Source: Peltaster fructicola (Eukaryota > Ascomycota > Dothideomycetes). From it: a stretch of 64,000 nucleotides of DNA. Where the stretch lies: the NCBI GenBank assembly GCA_001592805.2, contig CP051143.1, forward strand, positions 1,178,001 to 1,242,000, in the 5' to 3' direction. Of the stretch, positions 10,473 to 21,382 are shown in pieces. The stretch's first letter is position 1. Each line of letters starts with the position of its first letter. The notes below the pieces were generated by a model, which was not told where the DNA came from, did not search any database, and saw only the letters and a program-made list of their open reading frames with translations. The position numbers and the translations under genes were made by a program.

Positions 10473-12584
10473 TCAACCGAACACTTCTATCATGAAGATG
10501 TAGCGAATCTTGGTGCCGTCTTGGCGACTCTTTGCAGTGAGCTCATGACACTGATCGCTCAAGATTGCTCCTACGACTGGAGTACCACAGTAGAAGACGC
10601 CGACCTTCTCGTCACTGACGCCATCACGTACCAGCTCATCATGATATTTGTCCATGATTCTTACAAAATCTGGTCTGCCAAAGTTGCTGCGCGCCTTGAG
10701 GCCTGTCAAGGCGGAGTACGGTGCTGCCTTTGTCCTGTGGGAGTCCAGTAGATAGCGGAAGACATGAGTTGAAATGTTCTTACGCTTTGCCGTGACATGG
10801 ACATGGATATTCAGGTCGAGAGGTGCTTGTGAAGTGTCTTTCAAGGCCGCCGACTCACTCAGATCATGCGCACGATTGAGCAGGCTTGAGAACCACAGAA
10901 GGTGAGCCTTGTCTCGGACGGTCCAATGGAAGTCAACTCGTCGTGTATTCGAGGCCAACGTCTTCTCAGATACTGCTGAGTTGTCTCGACCACGAGCAGG
11001 TGTTTCAATGTCGCTGGTTTGTCTCGCCACAGAGGAGCTTAGTCTGCGTGGGCCAACACTCGAGCCTCTTCTTCTCTTCGTCCAAGGATCTTGCTCACGG
11101 CTCAGATCTTGCTCGAGATCGGTGACAATGGCTGAAAATGGAGTGACTCCAATGCCCGAGCCAACGATGATGCTCTTATCGAAGTCGTAGAAGCGCTGGG
11201 CAGGCGCTCCGAATGGTCCGTCGATGCCGACTTGTATGCTGCCCTCCAGATTCCGCAGCTTCTTGGTCCAGTTGCCGTCGGTCTTGATATGAAGTTGCAA
11301 CTTATCCTCTCGACAAGCAGAGATTGTGAATGGGTGCCATTGGAAAAGGGAAAGCGAAGGCACCTGCAAGAAGACGTACTGGCCTGCCGCATACCGCCAC
11401 GGTTTACCGCCGGACTTGAAGCAAATGAGAGTCACTGTCTCGTCGTCGAGCACTGTGAGCTTCGCGTCGACTCTGATGAATCCACGAATAATGCGTTGAC
11501 ATCTCTCCATGATGACAAGAACCACAAGGACGATCAGCCAGAAACCGAGCATGGGATACTGGCCAAGTATTTGTGCAGTACCATGAGCCGCTAGCAGGCC
11601 AAAAATTGGAAACATGAGCAGATGGCCCAGCTGGAAGAGTTCGTATGACCAGCGCCGGACGGCAGGCATCGACAGCAGTGACAGAACCCAGACTAGTCCG
11701 AGGCTGACGATACCTGTCCAACCGGGCACGCGTGCAACATAGTCAGCATAGGAGTAGCTAATCTCTGGATCGCTGTAGAGTGCTCGAAGAGCAGGCCGTC
11801 GATCTGCTTGGGATCCTGTGAGAAACGTCCCAGTTAAGTGCCCGATACCATGTAACGTAGCAAAGACGACCATGATACAAGCCATCCAGATGTGGAATGA
11901 TTGCGAACGATCCCAGTTGATGAAGCGAGAGATATAGTAGAAGCGACGCATGAATGTGGCAAAAACTCTGCTCATGCTGAGTATGAGGAAGAAAGTGATC
12001 GAGTACAGTGCTCCTGCGAAGAACTTTGCCATGATCACACCCCAGCCGAGTGCAGCTCGAATATCAGGCGAGTTGATGTACTTGACGCCTTGCCATACAC
12101 TCAAGCCGATAGTCAAGGCCGACACGCACAAGATAAAGACGATCTTGGGGCCGTCGACTGACCAGCGAGCACGAAGTCGTCGGCCAATTGGCAGTGCCTT
12201 TTCCTGCTTCTCATCGCCATGATCGTCGCTTGTCTGGTCTTGGCTGGGAATGTGCCATGCGCGCACATGGCTAATGAACTGATCTCTGTCTATGCGCTGC
12301 TGTGTGCCAGGAAGAAGGCGCTGAAGAAAATGTTTCAGATCATCATCTGTGCCAGCCTCGACGTCGCCCTGTAGAGTCGATCGTCTGTGAGGATGATGTA
12401 GATGATGCTTCTCTGGTGCAGGAGCTATCTCATCGTGTACTTTCTCCAATTTCGCTTCGAGCTCATCGATTGTGATAAAGCCGTCGTTGTCAGTATCGAT
12501 GTCAGCAAAAAAAGCCTCGAGCTCGTCGTTGGTGAGTTCTTTGTGCTCAGGATTTGAGTCGTAGGGCTGAAGTTTGTCCATCAT
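10473..12584 (-). CDS. EF-hand NADPH oxidase (NoxC-type), ferric-reductase superfamily
   Basis: Single exon, 703 aa. It is predicted to move electrons from NADPH through FAD and two hemes to oxygen outside or in a lumen. Residues 30-41 (DTDNDGFITIDE) form a canonical EF-hand loop, and a second degenerate hand may follow near 85-105. In the membrane domain the heme histidine pairs have exact Nox spacing: H231/H245 (14 apart) and H321/H334 (13 apart). HPFT at 417-420 is the FAD motif and GSGIGVTP at 475-482 the NADPH motif. YCGTP precedes the C-terminus, which ends IEVFG. A Ser/Arg-rich insert at about 495-545 splits the NADPH domain. The N-terminal EF-hand is the mark of the fungal NoxC group, so calcium control is likely. 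A ferric reductase is the alternative. Confidence 0.88.
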   Translation of the reverse strand: MMDKLQPYDSNPEHKELTNDELEAFFADIDTDNDGFITIDELEAKLEKVHDEIAPAPEKHHLHHPHRRSTLQGDVEAGTDDDLKHFLQRLLPGTQQRIDRDQFISHVRAWHIPSQDQTSDDHGDEKQEKALPIGRRLRARWSVDGPKIVFILCVSALTIGLSVWQGVKYINSPDIRAALGWGVIMAKFFAGALYSITFFLILSMSRVFATFMRRFYYISRFINWDRSQSFHIWMACIMVVFATLHGIGHLTGTFLTGSQADRRPALRALYSDPEISYSYADYVARVPGWTGIVSLGLVWVLSLLSMPAVRRWSYELFQLGHLLMFPIFGLLAAHGTAQILGQYPMLGFWLIVLVVLVIMERCQRIIRGFIRVDAKLTVLDDETVTLICFKSGGKPWRYAAGQYVFLQVPSLSLFQWHPFTISACREDKLQLHIKTDGNWTKKLRNLEGSIQVGIDGPFGAPAQRFYDFDKSIIVGSGIGVTPFSAIVTDLEQDLSREQDPWTKRRRGSSVGPRRLSSSVARQTSDIETPARGRDNSAVSEKTLASNTRRVDFHWTVRDKAHLLWFSSLLNRAHDLSESAALKDTSQAPLDLNIHVHVTAKRKNISTHVFRYLLDSHRTKAAPYSALTGLKARSNFGRPDFVRIMDKYHDELVRDGVSDEKVGVFYCGTPVVGAILSDQCHELTAKSRQDGTKIRYIFMIEVFG

Positions 12585-14693
12585 TGACGTCAGATCGATT
12601 GATCATGTATGGATGTCTTTGCAACGAATGGACCTGGCGCAGCCATCTGGTTGCATTTATAAAAGCTTTCTCTGGCTCTTATCATGATGTAATGCGAAGA
12701 CATGTGAAGGCAACGCATCACGCCAAGTGACAGAGCAAAGTCAAGAGCTTGGCGTTGTTCTCCAGATCGGCGAACGAAGATTTGTTCATGCGGCTCATCA
12801 GCAACGGGAGAACTGCTGCAGGTCGAGATGGAGGTGCTTCACAGGTTGATCCTCCTGTGTTCTCCCACATGGGCAAGCACACGAACAGTAAAGGTCAATT
12901 ATGTGTAGTCTCCTCACCCATTCTGCACTGCTTGACTGGGCGCATTGCTTCAGACATAGCAACCATGCGGCAGCAAGTAGCAGAGGGAGGACAACGATGG
13001 TGACGGATGACCTTGCAGTCTCCCTTTACTCGCGACATCTGGGGCACTGCCAAGACACTGCAGCATCTGAGAGTCCGCGGGAAGTTGACAGTCACAAGAG
13101 CAAGCGTATTGCTGTCAAAGTCGTGTTGCTGACTGAGCTGGAGGGTCGGATGACTACAGTTGTAGCAACTTGAGAGACGTGCTTCCAGACGACCATGGAC
13201 ACGATGTGATCACGCACAGCATGCAGACTGATGGGTCTTCGAATCCTGAGCTCCATCTGCACGATATAAAGCCATGAGCCAAATTTGTCGCTGTTGAGAA
13301 GCAATCTGTCTGACAGAACTCGTATTGTCTTCAACCAGCTCGCCGCAACACTCGTATTGCAAGCCTGCTGAACCCTCATGAGCGTCGTATTATCCCCGAA
13401 CTGGCACACACGACATCCGGAGTATGTGCTGAGGAGAGCCGAAGTGAGGCGCAAGCTGAGATTCGGTAGTCTTTGCAAATTTAGCACGCTATCGGCTGGT
13501 CATTTTCCCGTGCAACCTGCGGTTGCATGTTGAAACAATCGAGTGAGAGTACAGAGTATTCTTGCAGAAGCGACATAGACATCCTCTTGTAGCACAACGA
13601 TCTCGCATATACGCATGCTCGAAGCTCTCAGAAACATCTTATGTTTGGTGTCTTGGCTCCCTCGTGGCCTGCGCCGTGTCTGATGTGATGGCTGACTGTC
13701 TGCGACCATCGGCTCATCAGGGAGCGTGTCATTTCGTTGGTGGAAAGAGTGTGCCGTGAGAAGCGAACAAGACCATGGCCATCAAGAACCATGCTCTGTG
13801 CTGCGAAACCACGCGATCAGTCACCCTTGAAATTGCAGGTGTGGCTGCGGTTAGTCCCGTCGCCGTCACTTGTGGAGACACTACACCATTCCTGCTCTAC
13901 CTCCGTGGCGCCCACCTTGTCATAATCTACTACTACTTCGTGCCCTCGTCAAGGAGCCGTGTTGCAAACCGAGCCTATCCATCCTGCCAGCACGCTGAGA
14001 TATCATGCAAGAGGAGGAGTGGCAATCCTACAGTATCTGGAGGACTGAGAATTTCTAGACTACAATGTCAACGAACAATGGGCTTACATCGTCGGGCTCT
14101 CACCATCGCAACGGTACCGTTTATACTTCTGGTTCCTGACTACTGCTGGCAGACGATGGTCAGCTCAGCTTAGCGACTATTTTGGCGTGCTATGTATGTC
14201 CAGGTTCTAGCGACGAGCTAGCCTTACAGGATCGAATCACGGCGGTTTGTCAAATGAGGCATCGAAACTCTATTGCCTCGCGAGCGACGTAAATCTCCCC
14301 TTTCGAGCAAGACACTACTCAACATGGCAGGCCGGTAACACATGGAAGTGAGAACAACGGCTGACCCAGGCACGCCTGGTGCAGAACGCCGACCGAAGCT
14401 TCGACTATCATCGCCAGTATGGGCGAAGTGGCTGTCCTCGAGCACAAGGTTAGTATGCACCTCTCCATCCTCCATCTTTCCTCTTGATCTTCTATTCATT
14501 CGTTTCGTGACTCCTTGGTCATGAATTGTTGAATATCGTGTTTTCTTCTTCATTGTCACTCGTTACAGACATCCAGCATAGTTACTTCCTTCTTGTCACT
14601 TCACACACGCTCACTTCAGGCCTTGTGCCTCCCTCTTCTTGTTAATCTTTAAAACTTGCTCAAATTAGAGCACCACGATCGTTACATCCAATT
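12585..14693. other. Gene-poor interval between the Nox and multicopper oxidase genes
   Basis: This is the shared upstream region of two divergent genes, about 2.1 kb. No open frame above about 130 codons and no recognisable domain was found on either strand. A CT-rich stretch at about 14,460-14,640 just before the start at 14694 resembles the pyrimidine-rich leaders of well-expressed fungal genes. No repeats or transposon traces were noticed. Confidence 0.5.
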
Positions 14694-17600
14694 ATGAAGA
14701 CTTCCTGGGTGCTGCCATTGGCCCTTCAGGGTGCCCTGGCATTCGCTGCGCCACAAGTCGAGGAAGAGGCTCCAACCTATGGAGACCTTATCCTCACCAT
14801 TCCTGCTGTTCCGGAACCAAGCAACATTGTCCTCAACTTCGCCGATGCGGATGAGAAGAGAGGTCTTGATTGGAACTCTCACGGCGAGACATATGGTTGG
14901 GAACACGACCAGGACAAGGACAACGAAGGCTATGGATGGGGCGATGACCAGAACAACAACGAAGGCTACTACGGCGACATCCCTGTGTCCTCCGTCGCTT
15001 CGGTCTCTACCAGCATCTCTTAACATCCCTCCAGCTCCCATAACGCCATCAAAGTTCATCCACTGCTGCAGTGAGCTCCAGCAAGGCCACCCGTTCGTCT
15101 TCTGCTGCTCCTGTATCAAGCTCTAGCAATGCCGCCGAGACGTCATCTGCTGCTGCCTCTTCCTCCAAGTTGTCCAAGGTCTCTTCGAAGGTCTCCTCCG
15201 GCACTGGCCACAAATCTAGCCACCACAAGTCATCTTCAGCAAAGGCTGTTACCACTTCTGCTCCAATTGTGACCACCCATATCACAACCATAGTCTACGA
15301 CACTACATGCCCACATACATGGACGAAGACTCACGAGGGTAAGACTACGACCTCAACCGGCATCACTACCACACAGACAAGCACTGTCAGCATCGTCACC
15401 GAGACTATCTACCCAACTGCATCAGTCGAGACCATCACATACTACCGTACAACCGAGGTTATCACAATCTACTGGACTGAGTGCCCAGGCACATCTACAG
15501 CAACACAATATGGTCAGACACAAACTTGGACTTACCCAAGCTCGACTGTCGTGACATCGACCTTCACCACTCTTGTGCCATACACTACTGTCATCATTGT
15601 CACTCCAACTGTCTACGCTAGCTCTGAGGCTGCTAAGCAGTCCAGCAATGCAGCAGAGTCGAGCAAGGCTGAGGTCCAGTCCAGCACACCAGTCGTCTAT
15701 GGTTCAAGCAGTGCAGCTCAGGTCCAGTCCAGCGCACCGGTCGTCTACGGCTCAAGCAGTGCAGCTGAGGTTCAGTCCAGCAAGCCAGTCGTCTATGAAT
15801 CAAGCAGCGCAGCTGAGGTCCAGTCCAGCAAGCCAGTCGTCGAGTCAAGCAGCGCAGCCGCTGTAAGTAGCCAGGTCCCAGTCACTCTCACTACGGTGTC
15901 GACGTACTACGCTACCTCGACCATCACCAAGGTGACCGTGACTCCATGCAATGGCCACAAGACCGTCACGTTCAAAAACTCCACTATGGTTTCGACTTTC
16001 TCCACCAGTTCTACTGTGACTACAACCATCACAACTACTGTCCCAATTACCACGACCTGCACTGTCACCTCGACTCCTGTTGCTTCTTCTAGCAATGCTG
16101 GTATGACCAGCAGTGTGGTTCTGCAATCATCTCAGGCACAGTCAAGTGTCGCGTCAAGCTCAGCTTCTTACCCAGATGTCTACAGCAAGTACGGTCCTGC
16201 TTCAAGCGGCTACTCCTCTGGCTTCAGCTCTGGTAAGGGCGCATCCTCCAGCAATGCTGCTGTCTCATCGAGCAACGGTGTGGTCTCAAGCAAGCCGATT
16301 GTCTCATCAAGCAGCGGCGCTATCTCCAGCCGACCAGTATCGTCTTCTAGCAACGCTGTTGTCTCGTCCAGTGCCGCTGCTGGCACATCTAGCAAGCCAG
16401 TTGCCAACAGCTCAGATGCATCTTGCCTCAGCAAGCCATCTAATGTTCACACCAAGTCGCGAACTCGACCAAACCACTCCATCCGCCACTGCACTGGCAG
16501 CATCTGCTCGACCTCCGGAACTGCTGCATCATCGGCTGTCTCTTCGAAAGTCAGCTCCCATGTATCGAGCAGCGCTGCCGGTGTCTCCTCCAAGATCAGC
16601 TCTGGTGTGTCCAGCGGCAGTGCCAAGGTCTCCTCAAAGACCAGCTCTGGCACTGGCTTCGTGTCGGCCTCGTGCCTGAGCAAGCCTTCAAACGTTCACA
16701 CCAAGTCTCGCACCTCGGCTGCTCACTCCATCAGACACTGCACAGCCAGCTCTTGCGCATCATCCGGTACTGCTAAGATCTCGTCCAAGGTCAGCTCTTC
16801 TGCTCACCACGCCAGCTCTGGTGCATCAAGCAGCAAAGCTCATGTTACATCCGCTCACAAGCACTCCTCGCACTCAGAGTCCTGCGGCACCAAGCCAACC
16901 AACGGTAGCCACTGCCCAGCACGTAAGTCATCCAGTGTAAGCCATAGCCATAAGGCATCTGCTTCGGTCTCAAGCCACCACAAAGCTTCGAGCAAGAGCC
17001 ACAAGGCATCCGCATCAAGCTCTAGCTACGTCAAGGCTTCAAGCAAGAGCCACAAGGCATCTGCATCAAGTTCTAGCCACGTCAAGGCTTCAAGCAAGAG
17101 TCACAAGGCATCTGCATCAAGTTCTAGCCACGTCAAGGCTTCAAGCAAGAGTCACAAGGCATCTGCATCAAGCTCAAGCCATAAGGCATCTGCTTCAGTC
17201 TCTAGCCACCACAAGGCCAGCTCTCACGTTTCGAGCAGCCGTGCTCATGTGACTGCCAGTCACAAGCATCACTCGCACACCAAGTCTTGTGGCACACGAC
17301 CAACCAACGGCAGCCACTGTCCAGTGCGCAAGTCGAGCTCAATCGGTAGCCACAGCCACAGCCACAAGGCAACTGCCTCCGTCTCTAGCACTCGCAAGTC
17401 GAAGAGCGTGAGCTCATCAGCTGCTGCCAAGACTAGCATCGTCTCGAAGTCAACTGGTACCGCAGTCTCTAGCAAGCCAGTCAGCTCTAGCGCTGCTGCC
17501 AAAACAAGCTCTGCCTGCTCTACTCCATCTCCTGAGCCAAAGTGCACTCGTTGCAAGGGCCAGCCAGGTGATGACAAGTGGTGTGGTTACGACATCGACA

Positions 17601-19228
17601 GCAACTACTACGAGGTCGCCCCAAAGACTTGCCGCACTGTCGAGTACAACTTCACCGTCAGTGGTGCCATGATTGCTCCAGACGGTGTCGAGCGTTATGC
17701 TATGCTGATCAACGGACAATTCCCAGGTCCTCTCATCGAGGCCAACTGGGGTGACTGGATCGTTGTCAACTACTACAATGCTCTCACTGACAACGGCACA
17801 TCCATCCACTTCCACGGTATGCGTCAGAACTACACCAACGAGGCTGATGGTGCTACATCGTCTACTCAGTGCCCAATCGCTCCTGGCCAGTCCTTCCAGT
17901 ACAAGTTCCGAGCTACACAGTACGGAACTTCCTGGTACCACTCCCACTTCGCCCTTCAGGCTTGGGACGGTGTCCTCGGTCCAATGGTCATTCATGGTCC
18001 TGCCACGACTGATTACGACGTTGATGCTGGTACTATGCTGCTCCAGGACTGGTCTCACAAGACCATCGCTTCCCAGTGGGACTCTGCTGCCTTTGTTGGT
18101 CCCGGTAATGGTCCACGTCAAATGGACACTGGACTGATCAACGGAATGAACGTTGGACCAAGCGGCGGCTCTTACTACACCCTGCCAAACGACTTCGTTC
18201 CAGGCCGAAAGTACCGTCTTCGAATCGTCAACACCGCTATCGAGGCATCTTTCAAGTTCTACATCGACGGCCACTCTTTCAAGGTCATTGCTGCTGATTA
18301 CGTGCCAATCGTGCCATACACTGCCACTATCATCAACCTCCACCCAGCTCAGCGATACGACATCGTCGTGGAAGCTAACCAGAAGGCCGATTCTTACTGG
18401 ATCCGTGCTGACATCCAGAACAACTGCATCAGCACTACACCAAACCCTAACGCCAAGAACATCCGGGCCATTGTCAACTACAAGGGACACTCGAGCACTC
18501 CAACCTCCACAGCATACACATACCAGGACAACTGCGTGGATGAGGACTCAAAGAATCTCGTGCCAAGGCTCGCCCTCAACGCAGGCAAGCTTGATGAGCA
18601 GATTTCCAAGACTGCCACGATCGGTGTACAGGGCAACATGTTCAAGTGGACTCTTGGTGGTGAAAGCTTCGTCTCGAAATGGGCCGACCCAACACTGCAG
18701 AGCATTTCTCAGAACGGCAACTACACAGACTACGCTGGTGGCCTCCAGATCCAATACCCTAAGCTCGGTGAATGGGTCTACATTGTCATCCAGTCAACAC
18801 AACCACTTCCTCACCCAATTCACTTCCACGGACACGACTTCTTCGTTGTCGGACAAGGTCTTGGTCAGTACAACGGCGAGGCACTCAACCTGAAGAACCC
18901 ACCACGTCGTGACACTGCACTCATGCCATACCAGCTTCCGCCAAATGGACTCCCATCCGCTGGTTACCTCGTTTTGGCATGGCAGACGTAAGTTTCTGTT
19001 ATTCGCTTCACTCCCACAAACTAACCCTTTCACAGTGACAACCCAGGTTCATGGCTCATGCACTGCCACATTGGATGGCACGCAGCTATGGGATTCACAC
19101 TCGAGATCATTGAGGGCGACGCCAGCACGATCAAGAAGACCATCAAGAACTCTTGCCAGCTTGACGACACCTGCAAGGCTTGGAAGAGCTACGCAGCAGC
19201 CAAGGACATCCTCGACACTGGTATTTGA
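14694..19228 (+). CDS. Giant multicopper oxidase (laccase-like) with Ser-rich repetitive stalk
   Basis: Multicopper oxidases oxidise phenols or metals and reduce oxygen to water. The first exon (from 14694) encodes a signal peptide (MKTSWVLPLALQGALAFAA) and an acidic Gly/Asn/Asp-rich stretch. After a short intron of uncertain borders (between about 14985 and 15085) comes a long exon to 18987. The last intron is clear (18988-19035, GTAAGT..CACAG) and the final exon is 19036-19228. The product is about 1,470 aa. Roughly residues 100-920 are Ser/Thr/Ala-rich, with tandem repeats and four cysteine modules. The oxidase starts near nt 17,540 (CTRCKGQPGDDKWCGYD). All four copper motifs are present: HFHG, WYHSH, HPIHFHGH and HCHIGWH. 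Typical fungal laccases are 550-620 aa, so this is a secreted, probably heavily O-mannosylated wall-associated form. Confidence 0.85.
15668..15855 (+). repeat. Coding tandem repeat, about 48-bp unit, about 4 copies
   Basis: Inside the oxidase stalk about four imperfect copies of a 16-residue unit, (A)EVQSSxPVVYGSSSAA, follow each other. Third-position differences between copies show the array is not brand new, while amino acids are largely kept. This suggests selection for a stalk of defined composition. Confidence 0.8.
16424..17320 (+). other. Four cysteine modules in the oxidase stalk (two types, duplicated)
   Basis: Two copies of a long module start CLSKPSNVHTKSRT and end SIRHCTxSxC (TGC codons from 16424 to 16507 and from 16673 to 16756). 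Two copies of a short module read CGT(K/R)PTNGSHCP (16883-16915 and 17288-17320). All four begin C-x2-(K/R)P-(S/T)N. They are the only cysteines in an otherwise Ser/Ala stalk. They could be intramolecular disulphide knots or wall cross-link points; this is inference. Confidence 0.7.
16984..17175 (+). repeat. Coding tandem repeat, 51-bp unit, about 3.7 copies
   Basis: A 17-residue unit (KASSKSHKASASSSSHV) repeats with near-identical DNA, making this the youngest array in the gene. It lies between the third and fourth cysteine modules and gives the stalk a basic, histidine-containing section. Copy number probably varies between strains. Confidence 0.85.
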
Positions 19229-19837
19229 GACAATAATGTAATGCTAGGAGATGTGGCGCTGGTGGCCGTTGTCTGCAAGCGTACTCTCTAATCCAGGACC
19301 ACGCATATTGAGATGTACATATCTTTTTCCTTCTCTGTTCATGTATCAAGACGGCTGTATATAGATGCGAAAAAAGAAGCACATCGCATCTTTCAGTATC
19401 TGGCATCTTGTGCTTAATATATAGTCTTCCAAGCAGGAGACGATCATAACCCGACGACTGTACCTGTTTGTAAGCGGGATGAAAGCACATCATTCTGACT
19501 CTGGTGGCACCCTGTGCTCAATACTGACCATAATCCGACGATTCGCGAAAGGACGCATTTGAGAACAAGATAGTGATGCCGCAATCTTCGAGATAGCTGA
19601 AACTTTGAGCGTGATACACTATCTCTCGAGCAGAAGAACTCATCCGTATCGACTGCAGCGATGTTGGGCCTTGTTTGACCACGTGCAATGCGCTGCTGAA
19701 CTCTTGGTCTCTCAGCTGTATAAGCCCACCGGTGCTGCAATAGCGTCTAGTCGTGGCACCGAACCCCAAAACGCCATCGTATCCAGGATCTCTCGGCCCA
19801 TATTGTTTGTCATTACGTGGTATCATTGCTTGAGTGG
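19229..19837. other. Convergent 3' region
   Basis: This region lies between the stop codons of the multicopper oxidase (plus) and the NMN adenylyltransferase (minus). Open stretches on the minus strand have no recognisable product. It most likely holds both 3' UTRs and terminators. Confidence 0.5.
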
Positions 19838-20723
19838 TCATGAACGACTGGAAGTAGGAGCACCTGCACTCTCGCCAGGCCTACGATCTTTGCCTTTTTC
19901 GCTGTGCGTGCTCTGCGCACCATCTTCGTCGTAGAGATTGTGATCTTCGATGTAGTCAACAACGGGTTCCGGGACCAGGTATCGTATGCTCATATCTCGG
20001 CGGATGAAGAGTCGAATCTTAGTCGAGGATATATCGTTCTGTACGAGCTGTTGTATGACCCAGATGTTGTCCTTCCATGACTGTAGCGTCGACAATGCCT
20101 CGTCTATGTCTGTGCCGGTCCTCTGACTCGAATTAGTACACTGCTTTATAAGACTGGCTTCTACTCACCTCCACGATGAAGGCGCCAAAATTGCGCAGGA
20201 TGTAGTCGATATCCTTCGGTGCCCATACTCCAGGTGTACTCATGGTTTGGATGAGGTCCGCACCGGCAAGCAGAGCGATGTGACATTTCTTCTTGCCCAC
20301 AGGAGTCTCGACACCTCCAGCGACCTCATTGATCTCGTATGCGAAGTGATCCAACACCTTCGCTGTCTCCAGATACTCGGTATGCAGGGCCTCCCACGGA
20401 TCCACGCTTATCCAGCTACTCTGTGCGACGGCTAACGAGCACATGTTGATTCTGTGTTCTGCCTTGACAAGACCAGTCTTCTTGTATGCGTCGCCGACAC
20501 AAGATACGTAGGCTCCGACTACCTCGAAGTTCGTGTTGAAGCGTGCGTAGTCCGCTGCCATCTCGAACATGCGCAGATGCAAGAATGTGATAGGGCTGAA
20601 GGAACCACAGGCGATGAGCACCAGAGGTATCCTCTCGGCGTCCTCAATTCGCGGTCTGAGTCGTGAACGAGGAAACTCGTAGTCGTCCATCGACATTGAG
20701 GTGATGTTGTCTGCCATTGCCAT
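19838..20723 (-). CDS. NMA1: Nicotinamide mononucleotide adenylyltransferase
   Basis: NMNAT joins NMN (or the acid form) with ATP to make NAD+, the last common step of NAD synthesis. Two exons, 20723-20169 and 20122-19838, are separated by an intron with GTGAGT, a TACTAAT branch and a CAG acceptor. The product is 279 aa, usual for fungal NMNATs. The nucleotidyltransferase signature [17 protein letters not shown] is near residue 40, and the second motif ISSTKIR is near residue 215. [10 protein letters not shown] begins exon 2. The acidic N-terminal extension and basic tail are variable parts of the family. It is divergent to glyoxalase I, with about 660 bp between the starts. Confidence 0.94.
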
Positions 20724-21382
20724 GTTCTGTTTGTTCCTTCTGAAAGGAGGAGGATCGAGCGGAAGGAGATTTTGCAGAGTTGTGTGCGTGCGCGAGCGCG
20801 CCGTCGTCAGAGACGAGGATGCAGACAGCAGACGATGTGATGATCGTTGAGTCAGATGAGAGCAAGCGCTACTACTCGGTGTTAACCAGGCGTGATGACG
20901 AATAATGGTATGTAGCCTGCGGAGAGTGCGAAATGGAGACAGGGTGGGCGACGGATGTGACGGCTACATGAAACGTGTCGTGCTGAGAACGATGGCGAAA
21001 TTGTCGTCGAATGAATAGTGCTGCGCAGTGTTTGTAGTCAAGAATGCTTCGGAGAGAGAGGGTTTGCTTCTGCTGTGGTTGAGGCTAATCGCGGAGGTCA
21101 CGTGCTACTGACTCATCTCGCTAACATGATGCCATCAGCAATGCCTGTCTGTCCTTCGATCTCCTTGCTTATGCGGATGCTTCTGCTCGAGCCACACAGC
21201 TAGTATCCCTCGTTCGTGGTGCCATCTCCTTCTTTCCGTCCCATGGTGCCTCGAACGGTCTTCATCATGCTAGATGTCTGAGGGGTCCTCCGCCGCCCCG
21301 CAGGACGTCATTGTCAATGGCCGATGCTTCCACAAAAATGATGTAGATGCAGGTATGATATAACATCACCTTTCACTCCTCT
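20724..21382. promoter_or_regulatory. Shared upstream region of NMNAT and glyoxalase I
   Basis: Divergent promoter region of about 660 bp without a supportable gene. A purine/pyrimidine-skewed stretch (cttctgaaaggaggaggatc, from about 20738) lies next to the NMNAT start. No distinct operator was identified. Confidence 0.45.

Noticed and set aside
8449-14693. Decayed mobile element or biosynthetic cluster in the gene-poor stretch around the Nox gene
   Set aside because: No transposase, reverse transcriptase, terminal repeats, AT-rich RIP-like sequence or biosynthetic backbone gene could be seen.
16984-17175. CRISPR-like regular repeat
   Set aside because: The repeats are contiguous, in frame and encode a Ser/Lys/His unit in a secreted protein; there are no spacers.
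17450-18490. 346-codon open frame antisense to the multicopper oxidase
   Set aside because: It is a mirror of the codon-biased oxidase frame, with no domain or start context.
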